Source: CAYMCO01 sp964388955
GTDB taxonomy: Bacteria > Chloroflexota > Anaerolineae > Anaerolineales > E44-bin32
Reading direction: 5' to 3'
Assembly (NCBI GenBank): GCA_964388955.1
Contig: CAYMCO010000002.1
Span: 62,001-126,000 of the forward strand
DNA length: 64,000 bases
The notes under the pieces are model-generated. The model did no database searches. It was not told the DNA's origin and saw only the letters and a program-made list of their open reading frames with translations. Position numbers and translations under genes: made by a program. Each line of letters starts with the position of its first letter. Position 1 is the stretch's first letter. Shown piece after piece: positions 62,428 to 64,000 of this stretch.

Positions 62428-64000
62428 GCGAGAATCCGCTGCAGAGGATACATAACTACGGCCAAAGCATATGGCTGGACTTCATCCGCCGGCATATGTT
62501 GCGCTCCGGTGAGTTGGCCGAGCTGATCGAGAAGGACGGCGTCCGTGGAGTGACTTCCAACCCCTCGATCTTTGAGAAGGCGATCGCCGGCTCCAGCGAT
62601 TACGACGACGCGATCCGTGAAATGGCCCAAGCCGAAAAGAGCGTGAATGAGATCTACGAACGGCTGACCACGGCGGACGTTCAGGCGGCCGCAGACCTGT
62701 TCCGCCCCCTCTACGACCGGACTGATGGCGGGGACGGCTATGTCAGTCTTGAGGTCTCCCCGCATTTGGCTCACGATACGGAGGGGACGATCCAGGAGGC
62801 ACGGCGCCTGTGGGCGGACTTGGATCGCCCCAATGTGCTCATCAAGGTCCCCGCCACCCGGGAGGGTCTGCCGGCGATCCAGCAGCTGATTTCCGAGGGC
62901 ATCAACGTCAATGTGACCCTCCTGTTCGCGCTTCCCCGATACAGGGATGTCGCGGAGGCCTACATCTCGGGCCTGGAAGCCCGACTGGAGGGCGGAGGTG
63001 GCGTGAGCCGCGTCGCCTCGGTGGCCAGTTTCTTCCTGAGCCGCATCGATGTTCTTGTGGATCCGCTGCTCGAGAAGCGGATGAAGGGTCAGGGGCCACA
63101 TGCGAGCCTCGCGCGTGAGATGCACGGGCAGGTGGCGATCTCCAGCGCCAAAATTGCTTACCAACTGTACAAGGAGATCTTTGGGAGCGAACGATTTCAG
63201 GCGCTCGCGGAGAAAGGAGCGAGGCGCCAGCGGCTGCTGTGGGCCAGCACGAGCACCAAGGATCCCAGCTACAGCGATGTGAAATACGTTGAGGCACTGA
63301 TCGGCCCCCAGACCGTCAATACCATCCCGATGGAGACGCTGAACGCCTATCGCGATCATGGCGATCCGGCGCAGCGGCTGGAGACAGAGGTGGAACTTGC
63401 GAGGCGGACTCTGGATCGTCTCCCGGAGTTGGATATCGACTTGGAGCAGGTCACCGGGCAGTTGGAGGACGAGGGCGTGGAGAAATTCATCCGGCCTTTT
63501 GACCGGCTGATGGAGACGCTGAAAGGGGAGAAATCGGCCGCCCTCTCGCCGGCTACGGACCCCATGATTTTCGCCCTGGGCGACGCGAGAGACGCGGTGG
63601 AGGAGAGAATCGGCCAACTGAAGGGAGAGGGGTTTGCGGCCCGCCTGTGGCGCAAAGATCCGAGCCTGTGGAAGGGCGACCCGGAGCAGCAGAAGGTGAT
63701 CAAGGATGCCTTGGGTTGGCTCCACGTGGCGGAAAAGATGGAGGAGAATCTGCCCGCGCTTCAAGACTTCGTGGAGGAGGTCAAGTCCGCCGGCTTTCGG
63801 CACGTGGTGCATATGGGCATGGGGGGCAGCAGCCTCGCGCCGCTGTTCTTCGCACGCACCTTTGCGCCCTCTGAATCCGGCTTGCCTCTGACCGTATTGG
63901 ACACGACGGATCCAGAGACGGTGCTGCGCATAGAGCGCTCCGTCCCCTTGGAGCACACACTGTTTATCGTAGCGAGCAAATCGGGCACCACGGCCGAGAC
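62424..64000 (+). CDS. Bifunctional transaldolase / glucose-6-phosphate isomerase, 3'-truncated
   Basis: The frame begins MSENPLQRIHNYGQSIWLDF and is open to the window edge (525 codons). Residues 1 to about 365 are transaldolase: GVTSNPSIFEKAI, NVLIKVPATREGL with the Schiff-base Lys141, and LLWASTSTKDPSYSDVKYVE. From about 390 a phosphoglucose isomerase module begins; HMGMGGSSLAP and SKSGTTAE (sugar-phosphate binding) are visible, but the catalytic end is outside. Tal-Pgi fusions of roughly 950 residues are known in several phyla. GGAGG lies seven bases before the ATG. With transketolase and RpiB this covers most of the non-oxidative pentose phosphate route plus entry to glycolysis. Confidence 0.95.
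   Translation, partial: MSENPLQRIHNYGQSIWLDFIRRHMLRSGELAELIEKDGVRGVTSNPSIFEKAIAGSSDYDDAIREMAQAEKSVNEIYERLTTADVQAAADLFRPLYDRTDGGDGYVSLEVSPHLAHDTEGTIQEARRLWADLDRPNVLIKVPATREGLPAIQQLISEGINVNVTLLFALPRYRDVAEAYISGLEARLEGGGGVSRVASVASFFLSRIDVLVDPLLEKRMKGQGPHASLAREMHGQVAISSAKIAYQLYKEIFGSERFQALAEKGARRQRLLWASTSTKDPSYSDVKYVEALIGPQTVNTIPMETLNAYRDHGDPAQRLETEVELARRTLDRLPELDIDLEQVTGQLEDEGVEKFIRPFDRLMETLKGEKSAALSPATDPMIFALGDARDAVEERIGQLKGEGFAARLWRKDPSLWKGDPEQQKVIKDALGWLHVAEKMEENLPALQDFVEEVKSAGFRHVVHMGMGGSSLAPLFFARTFAPSESGLPLTVLDTTDPETVLRIERSVPLEHTLFIVASKSGTTAE

Noticed and set aside
62250..63956. 568-codon minus-strand frame over the transaldolase-PGI gene
   Set aside because: The plus strand encodes an unmistakable Tal-Pgi protein; the antisense frame is a by-product of GC-rich codon use.

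Overview
The window reads as one high-GC (roughly 60%) bacterial chromosome fragment, most likely from a Chloroflexota (Anaerolineae-like) genome. This is an inference from gene content: a giant cyclic beta-glucan synthase, an Agl23/TIGR03663-type membrane glycosyltransferase fused to NHL repeats, a transaldolase/glucose-6-phosphate isomerase fusion, a LysW-like zinc ribbon, SPW-repeat proteins and several GTG/TTG starts. It looks like a draft or metagenome assembly: a 100-N gap at 40296-40395 is bordered on both sides by the same 55 bases, so two overlapping contigs were joined without being merged. I found no rRNA, tRNA, CRISPR array, transposase or prophage gene.

Layout. 1-6.8 kb: 3' part of clpB, a CBS-linked site-2 protease on the opposite strand, a YtxH-like protein, a receiver domain without its phosphoacceptor, and a four-domain S1 protein. 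7-20 kb: the 3051-residue glucan synthase and the glycosyltransferase/NHL protein, both envelope glycan enzymes. 20-30 kb: housekeeping and stress genes (flavin-binding oxidase-like, UbiA, DinB-like, Nudix, ArfB, GAF-GGDEF, two metallo-enzymes, dodecin, a bactofilin-like membrane protein, and an SDR resembling chlorophyll b reductase). 30.2-36.2 kb: a plus-strand set starting from a near-consensus promoter: an Orr/YhfX-type racemase, a 65-residue unknown protein translationally coupled to a corrinoid protein, a UroD-family methyltransferase, a VOC protein, a YheO-type regulator and a class III aminotransferase. 36.3-47.9 kb: mostly minus-strand unrelated genes (TPR-like, LysW-like, degenerate OmpR regulator, LysE, roadblock-like, an unrecognised 421-residue protein, GNAT, LLM, EF-Tu-domain-like, aldo/keto reductase, CorA). 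48.5-57.7 kb: a stress or membrane-homeostasis island (two SPW proteins, two PRC-barrel proteins, TauE plus DUF1634, AI-2E, Nramp, UspA, DoxX, a small membrane protein). 58.5-64 kb: a tightly overlapping pentose-phosphate operon (transketolase, RpiB, hydrolase, DUF488, transaldolase-PGI running off the end).

The strongest unexplained signals are non-coding. First, two ~250-bp copies of a structured repeat, in opposite orientation at about 43.0 and 48.0 kb, each containing a ~122-nt imperfect hairpin. Second, TAAGG/CCTTA inverted-repeat sites upstream of five genes of the stress island; three share an almost identical 14-mer placed in the orientation of the downstream gene, which suggests an undescribed regulon. 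The corrinoid operon with its small coupled protein, and several proteins that have lost catalytic residues (two receivers and a 5'-nucleotidase-like protein), are the best protein-level leads.
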